From Novosphingobium flavum (GTDB lineage: Bacteria > Pseudomonadota > Alphaproteobacteria > Sphingomonadales > Sphingomonadaceae), in contig NZ_JACLAW010000010.1 in NCBI RefSeq assembly GCF_014230315.1, forward strand, positions 115,270 to 179,269: 64,000 bases of DNA, given 5' to 3'. The position numbers were made by a program, and so were the translations under genes. How positions within the stretch are numbered: the first letter of the stretch is position 1; each line of letters opens with the position of its first letter. Positions 53,695 to 63,200 of the stretch are shown here, one piece after another. The notes under the pieces are model-generated. The model searched no databases. It was not told the DNA's origin and worked only from the letters and a program-made list of their open reading frames with translations.

Positions 53695-54522
53695 ATGCCC
53701 GCGCGGCTCTCGCGCAGCCTGTTCGCGCTCTGGCTCGCCGCGCTGGCCCTGCTGGCGCCGCTTGCCGCGTGGGCGCAGCCCACCTTCCCGGCCCTCACCG
53801 GCCGGGTGGTCGATGGCGCCAACATCATCCCGGCGGACGAGAAGGCGCGGCTCGAACAGAAACTGGCCGCGCTCGAACAACAGTCGAAGCGCCAGCTGGT
53901 CGTCGCCACCCTGCCCAGCCTGCAGGGCTATGACATTGCCGACTATGGCTACCAGCTCGGCCGCGCCTGGGGCATCGGCCAGAAGGACACCAACAACGGC
54001 GCCCTCCTGATTATCGCCCCCACCGAGCGCAAGGTGCGGATCGAGGTCGGCTACGGCCTCGAAGGCGTGCTGACCGACGGGCTTTCCGCGCTGATCATCC
54101 AGCAGCAGGTCGTCCCCCGCTTCAAGGCGGGAGACATGGCCGGCGGGATCGAGGCGGGGGCCGACGCGATCATCCAGCAGCTCACCCTCCCGCCCGAGGA
54201 AGCGCAGAAGATCGCCGCCGAAGCGCAAAAGCAGGCCAGCACGCAAGGCCAGCGCGGGGTCGATCCCGGCATGGTGATCTTCGTCATCTTCGTGATGATC
54301 TTCTTCGTCCTGCCGATGCTGCGCGGCGCGCTCGGCGGCGGGCGGCGCTACCGCAGCGGCGCCGGCGCGCTCGGCCCGCTGATCGTGTTCGACGCGCTGA
54401 GCCACATGTCGGGCCGGCGCGGTGGCGGCTGGGGCGGCGGCTCGGACTGGGGCGGCGGCGGTGGCGGCTTTTCCGGCGGCGGCGGCAGCTTCGGCGGCGG
54501 CGGCGCCTCGGGCAGCTGGTAG
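53695..54522 (+). CDS. TPM-domain protein (YgcG-like), secreted and membrane-anchored
   Basis: A 275-aa protein with a signal peptide (LWLAALALLAPLAAWAQ), a TPM domain (residues about 35-165; GRVVDGANIIPADEKARLEQKL, DTNNGALLIIAPTERKVRIEVGYGLEGVLTD), one transmembrane segment (MVIFVIFVMIFFVLPML) and a Gly/Ser-rich tail ending in SGSW. TPM domains are thought to act in membrane-protein turnover, but no activity is proven for this branch. It follows lemA by 12 nt. Confidence 0.9.
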   Translation: MPARLSRSLFALWLAALALLAPLAAWAQPTFPALTGRVVDGANIIPADEKARLEQKLAALEQQSKRQLVVATLPSLQGYDIADYGYQLGRAWGIGQKDTNNGALLIIAPTERKVRIEVGYGLEGVLTDGLSALIIQQQVVPRFKAGDMAGGIEAGADAIIQQLTLPPEEAQKIAAEAQKQASTQGQRGVDPGMVIFVIFVMIFFVLPMLRGALGGGRRYRSGAGALGPLIVFDALSHMSGRRGGGWGGGSDWGGGGGGFSGGGGSFGGGGASGSW

Positions 54523-54531
54523 GAGACGCGC

Positions 54532-55215
54532 ATGGCCCATCCCCCCTCGATGAGCGAGACCGACCGCGCCCGTGTCGGCGCCGCCGTCACCGCGGCCGAA
54601 AGCGCCACGGCGGGCGAGATCGTCACGATCCTCGGCTCCCGGTCTGACGACTACCGCGATGTCGCACTCGCCTGGTCGGCGCTGGTCGCCCTCCTCGCCC
54701 TCACCGTCATCGCGCTGTTCCCCGACTTCTACCTCGGGCTCTATGACCGGCTGACCGGCACCTGGGCGAGCGAATGGACCCCCGGCCGCCTGCTCGGCCT
54801 CGCCGCGCTCGTTGCCGCGCTCAAGTTCGGCGGCATGTGGCTGATCCTGCTCTGGCGTCCCTTGCGCCTCGCCCTCACCCCCGCCCCGATCCGCCACGGC
54901 CGGGTCCATGCCCGCGCGCTGGCCTTGTTCCGCGTCGGGGCCGAGCGGCGCACCACCGGCCGCACCGGCATCCTCATCTACCTAAGCCTGGCCGAGCACC
55001 GGGCCGAGATCATCGCCGACGAGGCCATCGCCTCGAAAGTCGAGGCCGAGGTCTGGGGCGATGCCCTCGCCGCGCTGCTGGCCGAGCTGAAGGCCGGGCG
55101 CATGGCCGACGGCCTGATCGCCGCCGTCGACCGGGTCGGCGCGGTGCTGGCCCGGCATTTCCCGCGCGGCGCGGACGACGTCAACGAATTGCCCGACCGG
55201 CTGATCGAGGTGTGA
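54532..55215 (+). CDS. Second TPM-domain membrane protein
   Basis: A 227-aa protein lacking a signal peptide. It has a split TPM-like domain (residues 5-45, AVTAAESATAGEIVTIL, and 140-190, RTGILIYLSLAEHRAEIIADEAI) interrupted by two transmembrane helices (residues about 45-65 and 85-107). It lies 9 nt after the first TPM gene and overlaps the NUDIX start by one base. The lemA-TPM-TPM order is conserved in many Proteobacteria. Its role is unknown. Confidence 0.88.
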   Translation: MAHPPSMSETDRARVGAAVTAAESATAGEIVTILGSRSDDYRDVALAWSALVALLALTVIALFPDFYLGLYDRLTGTWASEWTPGRLLGLAALVAALKFGGMWLILLWRPLRLALTPAPIRHGRVHARALALFRVGAERRTTGRTGILIYLSLAEHRAEIIADEAIASKVEAEVWGDALAALLAELKAGRMADGLIAAVDRVGAVLARHFPRGADDVNELPDRLIEV

Positions 55216-55736
55216 TGCACGAGGAAGAAGAGAAGACCGTCTGGCAAGGCCGCTTCATCGCCGCCAAGGTCAAGGGCAACTGGGAATATGTCGGCCGCGC
55301 CCGCGGCATCCGTGCCGCGGTGATCCTCGCCGTGGACGATGGCCACGTCATCCTCGTCGAGCAGTTCCGCGTGCCGCTCGGCCGCCCCTGTGTCGAGCTG
55401 CCCGCCGGCCTGATCGGTGACGAGGACCACCTCGTCGGCGAGGAGGACACCGCCGCCGCCGCGCGCGAGCTCGAAGAGGAAACCGGCTATCGCGCCGGGC
55501 GGATGGAGGTGATCGGCGAGTTCTGGTCCTCCCCCGGCATGGTCAGCGAGAGCTACACCCTGATGCGTGCCCACGATCTGGTCCGCGTCGGCGCAGGCGG
55601 CGGCACGCACGACGAGGACATCAAGGTCCACCGCGTCCCCCTCGCCGACATACCCGCATTCATCGCGCAGCGCCGGGCCATGGGCGACGCGATCGACGGC
55701 AAGCTGCTGCTCGTTCTGGGCCCGCGCCTGCTCTAA
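55215..55736 (+). CDS. NUDIX hydrolase, ADP-ribose pyrophosphatase-like
   Basis: A 173-aa NUDIX protein. The box reads E-x7-RELEEETGY (about residues 75-93), keeping the metal-binding Glu residues; the Gly that normally opens the box is displaced. The fold around it (VILVEQFRVPLGRPCVELPAGLIG, then GEFWSSPGMVSESYTLMRA) resembles ADP-ribose pyrophosphatases. The start codon overlaps the preceding stop (TGATG), so it is co-translated with the TPM gene. Confidence 0.88.
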   Translation: MHEEEEKTVWQGRFIAAKVKGNWEYVGRARGIRAAVILAVDDGHVILVEQFRVPLGRPCVELPAGLIGDEDHLVGEEDTAAAARELEEETGYRAGRMEVIGEFWSSPGMVSESYTLMRAHDLVRVGAGGGTHDEDIKVHRVPLADIPAFIAQRRAMGDAIDGKLLLVLGPRLL

Positions 55737-55824
55737 CTGGCACGGGGCTTTACTTTCGCCCGGCGAAGCGGGAAAAGCGCGCCGGGTCGCCCCATCGGGC
55801 GAATTTTGGGGACGGACAATCCGG

Positions 55825-56865
55825 ATGCGGCAGCACCGCGTGACATCATTTGACGTGGCAGCCCTCGCCGGGGTCAGCCAGTCCACCGTCTCGCGCGCCC
55901 TGGCCGGCGATCCGGTGGTCAGCGAACCGACCCGCACCCGCGTGGTCGCCGCCGCACGCGAACTCAACTATCATGTCGACGAGAACGCCGCCCGCCTGCG
56001 CACCGGGCGCACCGGCACGATCGCGGTCGTCGTGATCAGCCGCGACAGCGAGGATCACAAGGACGTCAACCCGTTCTACTTCTCGCTGCTCGGCGCGATC
56101 TGCGCCGCCGCCTCGAACCTCGATCACGAAACCCTCGTCTCGTTCCAGCACTCGCCCGACAGCCTGTCCGGCCGCTACGAGGAACAGCGCAAGGCCGACG
56201 GCCTGATCGTGATCGGCACCACGGCCAACAAGCCGGCCTGGGACTATTATCGCCAGCTCGGCGAATCCGGCGCCAACGTGGTCTACTGGGGCTCCCCGTT
56301 CGACGATCTCGACTGGATCCGCAGCGACAACCGGCAGGGCGCCCGCCTCGCCACCGAGCACCTGATCGCCTCGGGCTACCGCCGCATCGCCTGCATCACC
56401 TCCGAAGGCTCGCCCCAGCGCCAGTTCAAGGAGCGCTCCGACGGCTATTGCCAGCGCATGGCCGAGGACGGCCTCGAAACCTGCCTGATCGAGATCGACG
56501 AAAGCCTCGCCCGGGAAGAACAGGGCCGCAAGGCCGTGGCCGAGCTGATCGAGCGCGGCTGGAATTTCGATGCGATCTTCGTGGTCTGCGATCAGGTCGC
56601 GCTCGGCGTGTTGCTCGAACTGCACGAGCGCGGGATTGCCGTGCCCGGCCAGGTCGGCGTGGTCGGCTTCGACGGGATCCGTTCGGGCGCCTATGCCATC
56701 CCGCCGCTGACCTCGCTCGAGCCCGATTTCCAGTCCGGCGGGCAGATGCTGGTCGAAAAGCTGCTGCGCCGCATGACCGACAAGTCGAACGACGGCGAGC
56801 AAAGCCGCGTGCCCGTCCGCCTCGTCGCCCGCGCCTCCAGCCGCGGCCCCGAAATCAAGGCCTGA
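55825..56865 (+). CDS. LacI-family transcriptional regulator
   Basis: A 346-aa regulator. The N-terminal HTH and hinge are typical (TSFDVAALAGVSQSTVSRALAGDPVVSEPTRTRV), followed by a periplasmic-binding-protein-like sensor domain (residues about 65-335; GVVGFDGIRSGAYAIPPLTSLEPDF). The ligand is probably a sugar-like molecule, but nothing nearby encodes a sugar pathway. It may control the flavin reductase and lyase genes downstream; that is a guess from position. Confidence 0.92.
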   Translation: MRQHRVTSFDVAALAGVSQSTVSRALAGDPVVSEPTRTRVVAAARELNYHVDENAARLRTGRTGTIAVVVISRDSEDHKDVNPFYFSLLGAICAAASNLDHETLVSFQHSPDSLSGRYEEQRKADGLIVIGTTANKPAWDYYRQLGESGANVVYWGSPFDDLDWIRSDNRQGARLATEHLIASGYRRIACITSEGSPQRQFKERSDGYCQRMAEDGLETCLIEIDESLAREEQGRKAVAELIERGWNFDAIFVVCDQVALGVLLELHERGIAVPGQVGVVGFDGIRSGAYAIPPLTSLEPDFQSGGQMLVEKLLRRMTDKSNDGEQSRVPVRLVARASSRGPEIKA

Positions 56866-56979
56866 CCGTCCGCCAGCCGGTCAGTTGGTGCGCCGCACAA
56901 TGAAGCGCCCTCTCCATGCTTGCACTGCAGCGCCCGCTTCGTCATGGAAGACCCTGACCGGCACGGGAGCAAGCTGCTG

Positions 56980-57471
56980 ATGAGCGAAATGCGGATAGAA
57001 GCGGCGACCTTTCGCGAAGTCCTCGGCAATTACCCGACCGGTGTCTGCGTGATCACCGCGATGGGCGCGGAGGCCCAGCCGATCGGCATGGTCGTCGGCT
57101 CGTTCAGCTCGATCTCGCTCGATCCCCCGCTGGTCGGCTTCTTTCCCGGCAAGAACTCGCAATCCTGGCCGCTGATCGCCGCCTCGGGCCATTTCTGCGT
57201 CAATGTCCTCGCCAGCGATCAGGTCGCCCTGTGCCGCCAGATCGCCGCGCCGGGAGACAAGTTCAAGGATGTCGAATACACCCTGTCGCACCACGGCCTG
57301 CCCGTCCTCGAAGGGGCCATGGCCGCGATCGAATGCCGGGTCGAACAGGTGATCGAGGCCGGGGATCACTGGCTCGTGCTCGGCCGCGTGCTCGGCCTCG
57401 AAGCCCGGCGCGATGCCGATCCCATGCTGTTCTTCCGCGGCGCCTACGGCGGCTTCGCCAAGCGCGATTGA
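56980..57471 (+). CDS. Flavin reductase-like domain protein
   Basis: A 163-aa FMN-binding reductase of the type that supplies reduced flavin to two-component monooxygenases. The pattern is YPTGVCVITAMG near the start, FSSISLDPPLVGFFPGKNS, HFCVNVLASDQ and WLVLGRVLG near the end. ATG 56980 is chosen (GGGAG upstream). No oxygenase partner lies in the window. It is followed by the lyase gene after a 13-nt gap and may form an operon with it. Confidence 0.87.
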   Translation: MSEMRIEAATFREVLGNYPTGVCVITAMGAEAQPIGMVVGSFSSISLDPPLVGFFPGKNSQSWPLIAASGHFCVNVLASDQVALCRQIAAPGDKFKDVEYTLSHHGLPVLEGAMAAIECRVEQVIEAGDHWLVLGRVLGLEARRDADPMLFFRGAYGGFAKRD

Positions 57472-57484
57472 GGATAGACCCACG

Positions 57485-58369
57485 ATGATCGCCCCGGATC
57501 GCCCCCGCCGCTCGGCCCTGTTCATGCCGGCGATCAATGCCAAGGCGCTGGCCAAGGCCCGCACCCTCCCGGCCGATGCGATCATCATCGACCTTGAGGA
57601 TTCCGTCGCGCCCGAACGCAAGGCAGAAGCCCGCGCCGCCGCCCTTGCCGCCGTGGCCGAAGGCGGCTTCGGCGGCCGCGAAGTGGTGATCCGCGCCAAC
57701 GGGCTCGACACCCCGTGGGGGGCCGACGATCTCGCCGCCATTGCCCGCAGCCGGGCCGACGCCGTGCTCCTGCCCAAGGTGTCGCGCCCGGAAGACGTCC
57801 GCGCCGCCGACATCGCCCTGTCCGCCGCGCCGGCCGCGCTCCAGCTGTGGACCATGATCGAAAGCTGCGGTGCCATGCTGCGGCTCGACCAGATCGCCGC
57901 ACTTGCCCCCACCACCCGCCTCTCGCTCTGGGTGATCGGCACCAACGATCTCGCCAAGGACATGCGCGCCCAGCCCGGCGCCGATCGCCTGCCGCTCCAG
58001 CCCTTGCTCGCCGTGGCGGTCTGCGCCGCCCGCGCCCACGGCCTCGCCATTCTCGACAGCGTCTGCAACGAGTTCCGCGACCTCGACCTGTTCCGCGCCG
58101 AGGCGCAGCAGGGCCGCCGCTTCGGCTTCGACGGCAAGACCCTGATCCACCCCGCGCAGGTCGAGCCCTGCAACGCGGCCTATTCCCCCGCCCCGGCCGA
58201 TCTCGCCTGGGCTGAGGCCGTCATCGCCGCCTTCGGCCTCCCCGAGAACAAGGCCAAGGGCGCGATCCAGGTCGAGGGCAAGATGGCCGAGCTGCTCCAC
58301 CTCGAAGACGCCGAGCGCCTCGTGGCGATGGCCAAGCGGATCGCGCAACTGGAAGCTGCAGCAGGCTGA
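57485..58369 (+). CDS. CitE/HpcH-like CoA-ester lyase
   Basis: A 294-aa TIM-barrel protein of the citrate lyase beta / HpcH family, probably cleaving or forming a (3S)-hydroxyacyl-CoA such as malyl- or citramalyl-CoA. The signature residues are visible: RSALFMPAIN, IIDLEDSVAPERK (metal Asp/Glu), VIRANG, LWTMIESCGAM (metal Glu) and FDGKTLIHPAQVE. There are no alpha or gamma citrate lyase genes nearby, so a stand-alone lyase is likely. The substrate is not determined. Confidence 0.88.
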   Translation: MIAPDRPRRSALFMPAINAKALAKARTLPADAIIIDLEDSVAPERKAEARAAALAAVAEGGFGGREVVIRANGLDTPWGADDLAAIARSRADAVLLPKVSRPEDVRAADIALSAAPAALQLWTMIESCGAMLRLDQIAALAPTTRLSLWVIGTNDLAKDMRAQPGADRLPLQPLLAVAVCAARAHGLAILDSVCNEFRDLDLFRAEAQQGRRFGFDGKTLIHPAQVEPCNAAYSPAPADLAWAEAVIAAFGLPENKAKGAIQVEGKMAELLHLEDAERLVAMAKRIAQLEAAAG

Positions 58370-58375
58370 AACGCT

Positions 58376-58470
58376 CGTCATTGCGAGGGGCGAAGCCCCA
58401 CGGCAATCCAGGGCGGCTTTGCACAACGGCCCTGGATTGCCACGCGACCTAACGGCCGCTCGCAACGACG
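58376..58470. repeat. Extragenic palindrome, second copy
   Basis: CGTCATTGCGAG...GGCAATCCAGGGC (left arm) and GCCCTGGATTGCC...CTCGCAACGACG (right arm) match the family of 25463-25538 in their outer and inner thirds, but the middle parts of the arms differ. It lies between the convergent lyase and cysQ genes. Confidence 0.75.
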
Positions 58471-58504
58471 ATTCAGATATTACACCCGATACCGTGGCAG
58501 AATC

Positions 58505-59242
58505 TCACCCCAGCCGCGCCACTTCCGCCAGCACCATCTCGGCGTGCTCTTTTCGGCAGATCAGCAGATCGGGCATGTAGGTATCGGCCTGGTTATAGAC
58601 CAGCGGCGAGCCATCGATCCGCGAGGCATGGAGACCGTGGGCCAGCGCCACGGCAACCGGCGCGCAGCTGTCCCACTCGAACTGCCCGCCGGAATGGAGG
58701 TAGATGTCCGCCTCGCCGCGCAGCACCGCCATGGCCTTCGCCCCGGCCGAACCCATCGGCACCAGCTCGGCCCCGATCCGCTCGGCGACGGCCGTCGCCT
58801 CGCCCGCCGGGCGGGTGCGGCTGACCAGCATGCGCAGCCGCTCTGGCGCCTCGGGCACCTCGATCGGCCGGTCGGAGCGCAGCACGGCCCCGGCACCGGG
58901 CAGGGCAACCGCGCCCAGCACCGGCACGCCGTCCACCGCGAGGCCCACGTGAACCGCCCAGTCGGCCCGTTCCTCACCATATTCGCGCGTACCGTCGACC
59001 GGGTCGACGATCCACACGCGCGACTTGCTCAGCCGCTCCGGCGTGTCCTTGCTTTCCTCGGAAAGCAGCCCGTCATCGGGCCTCTGCCCGCGCAAGGCGT
59101 GGACGAGGAACTGGTTCGCCGTCGCGTCGCCCGCCTTGCCCAGCGCCTTGCCGGTGAGGACGCCCGCGGCGCGCACGTCCAGCAGCAGGCGCCCGGTCAC
59201 GGCGGCAAGGTGGGCGGCCAGCTCGCCGTCCGTCAGCGCCAT
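58505..59242 (-). CDS. cysQ: 3'(2'),5'-bisphosphate nucleotidase
   Basis: CysQ removes the 3' phosphate of PAP (or PAPS), recycling a by-product of sulfate activation. The 245-aa inositol-monophosphatase-fold protein has LLSEESKD, WIVDPVDGTREYG and the WDSCAPVAVA motif, together giving the metal and substrate sites. Its start touches the cysNC stop, so it is the last gene of the cysD-cysNC-cysQ operon. Confidence 0.93.
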   Translation of the reverse strand: MALTDGELAAHLAAVTGRLLLDVRAAGVLTGKALGKAGDATANQFLVHALRGQRPDDGLLSEESKDTPERLSKSRVWIVDPVDGTREYGEERADWAVHVGLAVDGVPVLGAVALPGAGAVLRSDRPIEVPEAPERLRMLVSRTRPAGEATAVAERIGAELVPMGSAGAKAMAVLRGEADIYLHSGGQFEWDSCAPVAVALAHGLHASRIDGSPLVYNQADTYMPDLLICRKEHAEMVLAEVARLG

Positions 59243-61155
59243 CAGGCGTCGCCCAGAAGGGTATCGACGATCAGTTGCGCCGCCTCTTCCGGCGTGGTGC
59301 GGGTGGTGTCGATCCGGATTTCCGGGCTCACCGGCGCTTCATAGGGGCTGTCGATCCCGGTGAAGTTCTTGAGCGTGCCTTCCCGCGCCTTGCGGTAGAG
59401 CCCCTTCACGTCGCGCTCCTCGGCCACGGCCAGCGGCGTGTCGATGAACACCTCGAAGAACTCGCCCTCGGGGATCAGGGTCCGCACCATCTCGCGCTCG
59501 GCCCGGAACGGGCTGATGAAGGCGCTGATCACGATCAGCCCGGCATCGGTCATCAGCTTGGCCACCTCGCCCACGCGGCGGATGTTCTCAATCCGGTCGG
59601 CCTCGGTGAAGCCAAGATCCTTGTTGAGCCCGTGGCGCACGTTGTCCCCGTCGAGCAGGAAGGTGTGGCGGTTCATCCGCGCCAGCTTCTTCTCGACCAG
59701 GTTGGCGATGGTGCTCTTGCCCGAGCCCGACAGGCCGGTGAACCACAGCACGGCCGGCTTCTGGTTCTTGAGGTCGGCCCGCGCCTCGCGGCTGATGTCC
59801 AGCGCCTGCCAGTGCACGTTCTGCGAACGGCGCAGGCTGAAATGCAGCATGCCCGCCGCCACCGTGGCATTGGTGATCTTGTCGATCAGGATGAACCCGC
59901 CCAGCGTGCGGTTCTCGGCATAGGGCTCGAACACGATCGGCTTGTCGGTGGTCAGCTCGGCCACGCCGATGGCGTTCAGCTCCAGCGTCTTCACCGCCGT
60001 ATGCTCCAGCGTGTTGACGTTGATCGCATACTTGGGATGCTGCACCGTCGCCGAAACGGTCTGGGTGCCGAGCTTGAGCCAGTAGGCCCGGCCGACATGC
60101 AGCGGCTCGTCGTTCATCCACACCAGCGTGGTCTCGAACTGGTCGGCCACCTGCGGCGGATTGTCCGAAACCGCGATCACGTTGCCGCGCGAACAGTCGA
60201 TCTCGTCAGCAAAGCACAGCGTTACCGACTGGCCGGCCACGGCCTCTTCGATGTCGCCATCAAGCGTGACGATCCGCGTCACGGTCGAGGTCTTGCCCGA
60301 AGGCAGCACCCGCACCTCGTCGCCCGGCTTGACCGACCCGGTCGAGACCAGCCCGGCAAAGCCCCGGAAATCAAGGTTCGGGCGGTTGACCCACTGCACC
60401 GGCAGGCGGAAAGCCTTTTCCGCGTCGCGGGCGGAGTTCACCTCCACCGTCTCGAGATGCTCCATCAGCGTCGGGCCGGAATACCACGGGGTATTTTCCG
60501 AAAGCGCGGTGATGTTGTCGCCCTGGTAGCCGGAGATCGGCATGGCGGTGAAGCCCTCGATCCCGATCGACCGGGCGAAGCCGGCATAGTCGGCCACGAT
60601 CCGCTCGTAGGTTGCCTGGCCATAGTCGACCAGGTCCATCTTGTTGACCGCCAGCACGATGTTCCTGATGCCGATCAAGTGGCACAGGTAGGAATGGCGC
60701 CGGGTCTGGACCAGCACGCCCTTGCGCGCGTCGATCAGGATCACGGCAAGGTCGGCCGTGCTCGCGCCGGTGATCATGTTGCGGGTGTACTGCTCGTGGC
60801 CCGGGCAGTCGGCCACGATGAACTTGCGCTTCTCGGTGTTGAAGAAGCGGTAGGCCACGTCGATCGTGATGCCCTGCTCGCGCTCGGCGGCAAGCCCGTC
60901 GACCAAGAGGGCGAAGTCGATCCCGCCCATTTGCGTGCCGACCTTCTTGCTGTCGCTTTCCAGCGCGGCCAGCTGATCCTCGAAGATCATCTTCGAATCG
61001 TAGAGCAACCGCCCGATCAGAGTCGACTTGCCGTCGTCCACCGACCCGCAGGTGATGAAGCGCAGCATGGTCTTGTGCTGGTGCGTCTCGAGGTATTGGT
61101 CGATGTCCTCGGCGATGAGGTCGTCGACCTTGTAGATCACGTCGTCGCCGCTCAT
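59242..61155 (-). CDS. cysNC: Sulfate adenylyltransferase subunit 1 fused to APS kinase
   Basis: A bifunctional 637-aa enzyme. The N-terminal 430 residues are the GTPase subunit CysN ([34 protein letters not shown]), which drives APS formation with CysD. The C-terminal 190 residues are APS kinase CysC ([38 protein letters not shown]). Its start overlaps the cysD stop (ATGA). The fusion is common in Alphaproteobacteria. Confidence 0.96.
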   Translation of the reverse strand: MSGDDVIYKVDDLIAEDIDQYLETHQHKTMLRFITCGSVDDGKSTLIGRLLYDSKMIFEDQLAALESDSKKVGTQMGGIDFALLVDGLAAEREQGITIDVAYRFFNTEKRKFIVADCPGHEQYTRNMITGASTADLAVILIDARKGVLVQTRRHSYLCHLIGIRNIVLAVNKMDLVDYGQATYERIVADYAGFARSIGIEGFTAMPISGYQGDNITALSENTPWYSGPTLMEHLETVEVNSARDAEKAFRLPVQWVNRPNLDFRGFAGLVSTGSVKPGDEVRVLPSGKTSTVTRIVTLDGDIEEAVAGQSVTLCFADEIDCSRGNVIAVSDNPPQVADQFETTLVWMNDEPLHVGRAYWLKLGTQTVSATVQHPKYAINVNTLEHTAVKTLELNAIGVAELTTDKPIVFEPYAENRTLGGFILIDKITNATVAAGMLHFSLRRSQNVHWQALDISREARADLKNQKPAVLWFTGLSGSGKSTIANLVEKKLARMNRHTFLLDGDNVRHGLNKDLGFTEADRIENIRRVGEVAKLMTDAGLIVISAFISPFRAEREMVRTLIPEGEFFEVFIDTPLAVAEERDVKGLYRKAREGTLKNFTGIDSPYEAPVSPEIRIDTTRTTPEEAAQLIVDTLLGDA

Positions 61156-62072
61156 CAGAAGTACCCCTGCTGCTTCTTGACTTCCATGCCGGCGCCGCCG
61201 GCGTCCTTGTCGATGGCGCGGCCCTGCCGCTCGCTGGTGGTGGTGAGCAGGGTTTCCTGGATCACCTCGGGCAGGGTCTTGGCCTGGCTCTCCACCGCCC
61301 CGGTCAGCGGATAGCAACCGAGCGTGCGGAAGCGGATCGAGCGTTCGACCGGCACTTCGCCTTCCTTCAGCGGGAAGCGCTCGTCGTCCACCATCAGCAG
61401 CATCCCGTCGCGCTCCACGGTCGGGCGCTTGGCCGCGAAATAGAGCGGCACGATCGGAATGTCGTTGAGGTGGATATATTGCCACACGTCGAGCTCGGTC
61501 CAGTTCGAGATCGGGAAGACGCGGATCGATTCGCCCTTGTTCTTCTTGGCGTTGTAGAGGTTCCACAGCTCGGGCCGCTGGTTCTTCGGGTCCCAGCCAT
61601 GCGAAGCCGTGCGGAACGAGAAGATCCGCTCCTTGGCCCGGCTCTTCTCCTCGTCGCGCCGCGCCCCGCCAAAGGCCGCGTCGAAGCCCCACTTGTCGAG
61701 CGCCTGCTTGAGCCCTTCGGTCTTCCACATGTCGGTATGGAGCGCGCCGTGGTCGAACGGGTTGATCCCGCGCTCGGCCGCTTCCGGGTTCTGGTAGACG
61801 AGCAGCTCCATGCCGCTCTCCTTCGCCATCCGGTCGCGCAGCTTGTACATTTCCTGGAACTTCCAGGTCGTGTCGACGTGGAGCAGCGGAAACGGCGGCG
61901 GCGCCGGATAGAACGCCTTGCGCGCAAGGTGCAGCATCACCGCGCTGTCCTTGCCCACCGAATAGAGCATCACCGGGTGCTCGGCCTCGGCCACCACTTC
62001 GCGGATGATGTGGATCGCCTCGGCTTCAAGCCGTTCGAGGTGGGTCAGCGTCTTGCGGGCGCCGTCAGTCAT
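61155..62072 (-). CDS. cysD: Sulfate adenylyltransferase subunit 2
   Basis: CysD is the ATP-sulfurylase catalytic subunit that makes APS from sulfate and ATP. The 305-aa product has the PP-loop [17 protein letters not shown], the [20 protein letters not shown] motif and the [19 protein letters not shown] segment. The ATG at 62072, with GGAAG 7 nt upstream, is preferred to the ATG at 62099. It is the first gene of the operon and is divergent from a LuxR-type regulator (94-nt gap). Confidence 0.96.
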   Translation of the reverse strand: MTDGARKTLTHLERLEAEAIHIIREVVAEAEHPVMLYSVGKDSAVMLHLARKAFYPAPPPFPLLHVDTTWKFQEMYKLRDRMAKESGMELLVYQNPEAAERGINPFDHGALHTDMWKTEGLKQALDKWGFDAAFGGARRDEEKSRAKERIFSFRTASHGWDPKNQRPELWNLYNAKKNKGESIRVFPISNWTELDVWQYIHLNDIPIVPLYFAAKRPTVERDGMLLMVDDERFPLKEGEVPVERSIRFRTLGCYPLTGAVESQAKTLPEVIQETLLTTTSERQGRAIDKDAGGAGMEVKKQQGYF

Positions 62073-62144
62073 CGGATCACTTCCGTCAGCAGGCATCATT
62101 GCCTTCAATCGCCTTGCGATGGCGATGTGGACACAATGATGCCA

Positions 62145-62158
62145 CTCCCATATGGGAG
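62145..62158. promoter_or_regulatory. 14-bp palindrome in the cysD/LuxR intergenic region
   Basis: CTCCCATATGGGAG is a perfect palindrome overlapping the GGGAG ribosome-binding site of the LuxR-type gene. It could be an operator or a translational hairpin. Confidence 0.4.
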
Positions 62159-62166
62159 CAAATACC

Positions 62167-63174
62167 ATGGCCCTGTCCACATTCGACCATAACGATCTGG
62201 TCCTGACCCTGTTCGAGGGCCTGTTCGCCCCCGCGCCGTGGGACACGTTCCTGCACCGCCTGCTCGCCCGCACCCGCGCCCAGCGCATCGTCCTGATCCC
62301 CGCCCCCGCCGCCCTGGCCCAGCGCGTCACCGTGCGCGGGCAAGGCAACCAGGGCGTGGCCGAGCGCGCGGCCCTTGCCGCCCTGGCCGAGCGCGGCCTG
62401 CGCACCAACCGCGTCTATGCGCTGGAAGAACTGCTCGATTTCGACGATCCGGCCCGCCGCGCCCGGCAGGGCGGCCTGCTCGCCGCCGCGCAGATCGGCG
62501 ATGCCCGCCTGATCCGGGTCAGCGGCACCGAGCACCAGTCGGTGGAGATCGCCCTCCTGCATGAGCGGACCGTGTTCGGCGCGGCCGAAAGCGCCCTGCT
62601 CACCGCGCTGGTCCCCGCCGTGGCCATTGCCGCGGCCAACCTTGCCGCGATCACCCTGCAGGCGCTGCAACTCACCGCCGCAGAGGACGCGCTGGCCCTG
62701 CTCGGGATCGGCCAGGCCGTGCTCGACCCGCAGGGCCAGGTGGTCACCTCCGATCCGGCATGGCAGGCCCATCACCCGGCCCCGGCAGCGCTCGCCGAGG
62801 CCGCCCGCGTGGCGGCGGCCGATCAGGTCCGCACACCGCTCCGCACCGAGGACGGCAGCCGTACCGTGCTCGTCCGCCCATTGCCGCCCGGCCGGTCCGG
62901 CGCCGCCGCGATCGCCGCCCTGCGCACGCCCCGCCGCGCCGACCCGCTCGCCGCAGCCCGGGTGATCGCGGTCGAGCTCGGCCTGTCCGAACGCGAAGCA
63001 GGCCTTGCCGCCCTCCTCGCCGCCGGCCGGCCCTTGGTCGAGGCGGGGCGCGAACTGCGCCTCACCCCGGAAACCGCGCGCAACTATTCCAAGCGGATCT
63101 ATGCCAAGACCGGCGCCAAGGGACAGGCCGACCTCGTCCGCATCGTCCTCGAAGGGCTGTCCGGCCTCGCCTGA
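62167..63174 (+). CDS. LuxR-type HTH transcriptional regulator
   Basis: A 335-aa regulator with a C-terminal LuxR-type HTH ([56 protein letters not shown]). The N-terminal 200 residues lack an autoinducer-binding signature and may be a PAS/GAF-like sensor. ATG 62167 is chosen for its GGGAG 8 nt upstream; ATG 62152 is in frame but poorly spaced. It is divergent from the sulfate activation operon, which it might regulate, though no direct evidence supports this. Confidence 0.85.
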   Translation: MALSTFDHNDLVLTLFEGLFAPAPWDTFLHRLLARTRAQRIVLIPAPAALAQRVTVRGQGNQGVAERAALAALAERGLRTNRVYALEELLDFDDPARRARQGGLLAAAQIGDARLIRVSGTEHQSVEIALLHERTVFGAAESALLTALVPAVAIAAANLAAITLQALQLTAAEDALALLGIGQAVLDPQGQVVTSDPAWQAHHPAPAALAEAARVAAADQVRTPLRTEDGSRTVLVRPLPPGRSGAAAIAALRTPRRADPLAAARVIAVELGLSEREAGLAALLAAGRPLVEAGRELRLTPETARNYSKRIYAKTGAKGQADLVRIVLEGLSGLA

Positions 63175-63200
63175 GCCGCGCCCGGATCATCCGGCCCGCA

